Shown here in pieces: positions 61,242 to 64,000 of a DNA stretch of 64,000 bases. Origin of the DNA: Sapria himalayana (taxonomy: Eukaryota > Streptophyta > Magnoliopsida > Malpighiales > Rafflesiaceae); contig JAREIK010000801.1 of assembly GCA_029783825.1 (NCBI GenBank), positions 5,306,890-5,370,889 of the forward strand, read 5' to 3'. The notes below the pieces were generated by a model. It did no database searches. It saw only the letters and a list, made by a program, of their open reading frames with translations, and was not told the DNA's origin. The position numbers were made by a program, and so were the translations under genes. Each line of letters starts with the position of its first letter. The first letter of the stretch is position 1.

Positions 61242-62200
61242 TTGTATGGTTAAATTTCACTTTGGAGAAATCCTGCAGGATATACATATGAAAGATTATT
61301 TGATTACATGAAGTACTAGCGTCTATAGTGTTGGATCAAGATACTAGGTTTATAGCTCACTTTGAGAAAAGTTTTCAACAAGCCATGAAAACATGTTTAA
61401 TGATAAGAATAGTTTTTTCTTTTCACATAGATGTACAATCAAAGAGGACCATCTACATTTTTGAGGACATGTTATAGTCATGCACCCTTGATCTCAAGTG
61501 TGGCCAAGAAAAGTATTTATCCTTAGTGGAATTTACTTACAACAATAACAACCAAGCGAGCATATAGATGGTGCCTTATGAAGTATTGTATGGGAGGCCT
61601 TGTTGATCTCAACTTTGTTAGATAGAGGTGGGAGATATACCCACTATAGGTTTAGAATTGATTAGATACACACCTAAGAAAAAGAATTTAATACAGAATC
61701 ATCTTCTCATTGCTTAGAAATGCTAGAATAGATATGCCAATTGAAGATGGTGATCTCTAGAGTTTGATGTGGGGATCATATCTTTCTGAATGTGATTCCC
61801 AAGAGAGGGATGGTCAGTTTCAAAAAGTGGGGAAAACTACCATAGAAATTTATTAGACTATTCGAGGTGCTCAATATGGTAGGTGTGGTAGCCCACTAGT
61901 TGATTTTACTACTAAGCTTATTGAGGTGAAGGTATTAGTATTTCATCTCTCCATGCTCCATCAGTACATTTCAAGACTAACTCATTTAGTGGATTAAGGT
62001 GAACTTGTTATTAATGATAGAACATTCGAGGAGGGACCGATGTGCATCATGATAGTTGAAAATCATTTTTCCATGCAAGACCGTAAGACTATTAAAAGTG
62101 TTGTGGCAGTATCGAGGAGTAGAAAAGGCAATGTGAGAATGTGAGAATATTATGCATGCTAAATAGCCTTTTCTTGTTTGAAGGTGAAGGTATTTTATAG
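61242..62200 (+). pseudogene. gypsy integrase, 3' half after the nested insertion
   Basis: Plus strand reads the DDE core downstream half: SIVLDQDTRFIAHF at about 61325-61365 (for SIVSDRDPRFTSHFW), then LEDML-type and LVEFTYNNNNQAS near 61500-61560, VPYEVLYGRPC at 61570-61600, and the C-terminal region 'KWGKLP*KFIRLFEVLNMVGVVA' at about 61825-61890. Stops throughout. It joins the first half, which ends at 54066. Confidence 0.82.
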
Positions 62201-62292
62201 TCATTCAGTAACAAAGTGACTATTGTATATGGATATAATTTGAAGCTATATGCATGTGTGAATTGTTGGAATAATTTTTTTTGGAGGATGAA

Positions 62293-62715
62293 TGTTAAAC
62301 CCAGTTAAATTTGAATTCAACAATTTTTTTTAAAGCTTGAATGATGTAATGGAGCTCATCATTGAACTTGTCTATTCAGAGCTACTCAAACTTCAACTAA
62401 AGTCCAAGAGAATCCTCTATAGCTATAAAAGAATAAAAAAAATAGTTTCGTGATGCTTGAGGTTGAGATATCACTTTCTTGGGGTCACTACATATTATTT
62501 GATGTCATGGCTAAATCACAGAGCTATGATTTTCGTTGTGATGCCACAACTATATTTTTGTATATTGATAGACACATGTTTTCATGATTGATGTCACAAT
62601 TGTATTTTGATGCCATGATAGATTCTTGATGCCATGATATGCTATTTGATGTCCCAACTATGTTTTAGTGTCAAGAAAGACTCTAGATGTCATGACAAGG
62701 TATTTGATGTCGCAA
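62293..62715 (+). repeat. 3' LTR of the gypsy element, left part
   Basis: Starts TGTTAAACCC after a polypurine-like GGAGGATGAA. It aligns with 47700-48020 and is cut at about 62716 by hAT element 5. The rest of the LTR should lie right of the window. Confidence 0.75.
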
Positions 62716-64000
62716 AAGAGGCCTTAAATGGGATGTGCCATGTTAGCATGACCTAATTTTTTGAGGCCTTGCCCGGCTAATGTATCGGACCTGGTATGGC
62801 ATGAGATAGGTTCTTGTGCCATGTCATGCTAACACAAGTTCATTATAGATTAACCAGACATGGCCTAATTGACCCACAACCTAGCACTTCCATGTGTCAT
62901 CTTAGATAGCATGGAATAGGTGGATTCATATGATTTCTATTAATTCAAAATATTTAAATTTTTTATTATCATCATTTGATTGGAAGGAATAGTAATTGGT
63001 ATCTAAATATTGAGATAACTCACTCATATTCGATGAACTAACCCATCATTTTCCCCTAGCTAAATTAATGGGAAAGTCATAATTTCTGAATATGATGTCC
63101 ATGTCAGTATTTAGAGCCTCATTATAACTACCATACATATTGTCTTGAAATATAAACATGTTAGTTAATTTTTCATTAATCAACCCTTGAAGTTTATCTT
63201 CCTGATTCATGCAAATAGATGTATATCTTAATATATTTTCTATCTCTTCCACCTTAACCCTATGATTCATACAAGCAGCCAAGTAATAAAGTATTTGAAT
63301 GGATGATCAATATTTTAAATACTTGGTTTCCATCTCAATAGGCATGATACTAAATATAAGATATCTTATATACATGTTAAACATGCCAATAATGTTGCAT
63401 ATACACCTAAGCATAATACAAATGGTGGGAGTTTACATGGACAAATATATGTATCATAAAAAATCTTTAAAAATTTCATAAAATAAATTTATATTTTTTA
63501 TTCTAAATCATAAATAATAAGTTCAACACTCTTACTATTAATGTAGTTGGATATCATATTTTGATAACCAACATATAACTCTAACATCAAGTATGTATAA
63601 TTCTAATGGTATCTCATATTTATCTGAAGTATTTTATTTTTAGGCATGTTGACAAACATATATTTTTAAATTATTATTGACATTAGGCATCTTATAGTAT
63701 TCTAGTGAGTTTCATATTTTTTCTAATATGTGGAAAATAATTTTCATTCTTACTTGCACTTTAGGTTGATTACGTGACACACCTAACTTGAAAAATTTTA
63801 CCTAACGGCTCATCTTTAATAGTTATGAATATATATTAATGGTGATATCATTATTTGAAGCATTATCAAATGTAATACTAAAAATTTTATTCTAAATATC
63901 ATATTTTGTAAATATCCTCGTCATATGCTCATATATGACATGGCCATCATGGGGATGAAGATTCTCACAAAATCCTAATTTTGTAAATTTTATTCTTACT
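62716..64000 (-). mobile_element. hAT element 5, partial, with minus-strand transposase
   Basis: Left end AAGAGGCCTTAAATGGG, then subterminal GGCATG words to about 62900. 62895-62960 parallels 20570-20625 (dimerisation end of transposase), 63040-63290 the central region (DYDFPINLARGK against [11 protein letters not shown] in element 2) and 63770-63800 the block before the DDE core. The transposase runs off the right edge, so its BED end, right terminus and TSD cannot be seen. Stops present. Confidence 0.75.

Larger units (their letters stand above)
47695..62715 (+). mobile_element. Ty3/gypsy retrotransposon (Tekay/Del-like), nested and decayed
   Basis: Order on the plus strand: 5' LTR (about 47695-50444), primer site (50448), gag (about 50780-51730), protease, RT and RNase H (52480-53780), integrase split in two (53780-54066 and 61242-62200), then 3' LTR from 62293, cut by a hAT element at about 62716. 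gag-pol order and the integrase C-terminal chromovirus style support a Tekay/Del assignment, though I saw no clear chromodomain. Every domain has stops. Confidence 0.82.

Overview
This window is plant nuclear DNA, very AT-rich and full of decayed transposable elements. One host gene is recognisable: the nodulin homeobox gene NDX, plus strand. Nine coding exons run from 904 to the stop codon at 46833-46835 and are in phase across every junction. They give 700 residues of the protein: part of the conserved N-terminal half, a long acidic and basic linker, an atypical homeodomain, and the conserved C-terminal domain. The N-terminal exons lie left of the window. About 2.1 kb of coding sequence is spread over about 46 kb. 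The organism is a flowering plant. Giant TE-filled introns would fit a monocot such as a palm or orchid, but nothing here proves the lineage.

Layout. 1-5518 holds six NDX exons, with a 3.4-kb intron (1940-5321) that starts with a GC donor. 5519-31583 is a 26-kb intron. It contains several antisense Ty1/copia relics, two MULE-type MITEs and a fragment of a third, a TIR element, a three-level nest of hAT elements (16053-23291), and a separate hAT element (27357-31306) that is itself interrupted by a MULE MITE. 31584-32594 holds the linker and most of the homeodomain. 32595-46309 is a 13.7-kb intron that splits the homeodomain recognition helix. It holds two copia relics, each hit by a short hAT element, an RTE-type LINE relic and another hAT transposase relic. 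The last exon (46310-46835) encodes the end of the homeodomain and the C-terminal domain.

Downstream of NDX there is a GT/GC tract able to form Z-DNA. It is followed by a large Ty3/gypsy element (about 47.7-62.7 kb) interrupted three times. A 465-bp hAT MITE sits between gag and protease. A 7.2-kb Athila-like deletion derivative splits the integrase. A larger hAT element cuts the 3' LTR and runs off the right edge.

How it fits together. The TEs explain nearly all the intron length; none has an intact protein. Target-site duplications (8 bp for hAT, 9 bp for the MULE MITEs) and interrupted coding alignments support the nesting order. No tRNA, rRNA, CRISPR array or prokaryotic feature was seen. 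Products were assigned by reading translations and recalling family motifs; no database search was run.
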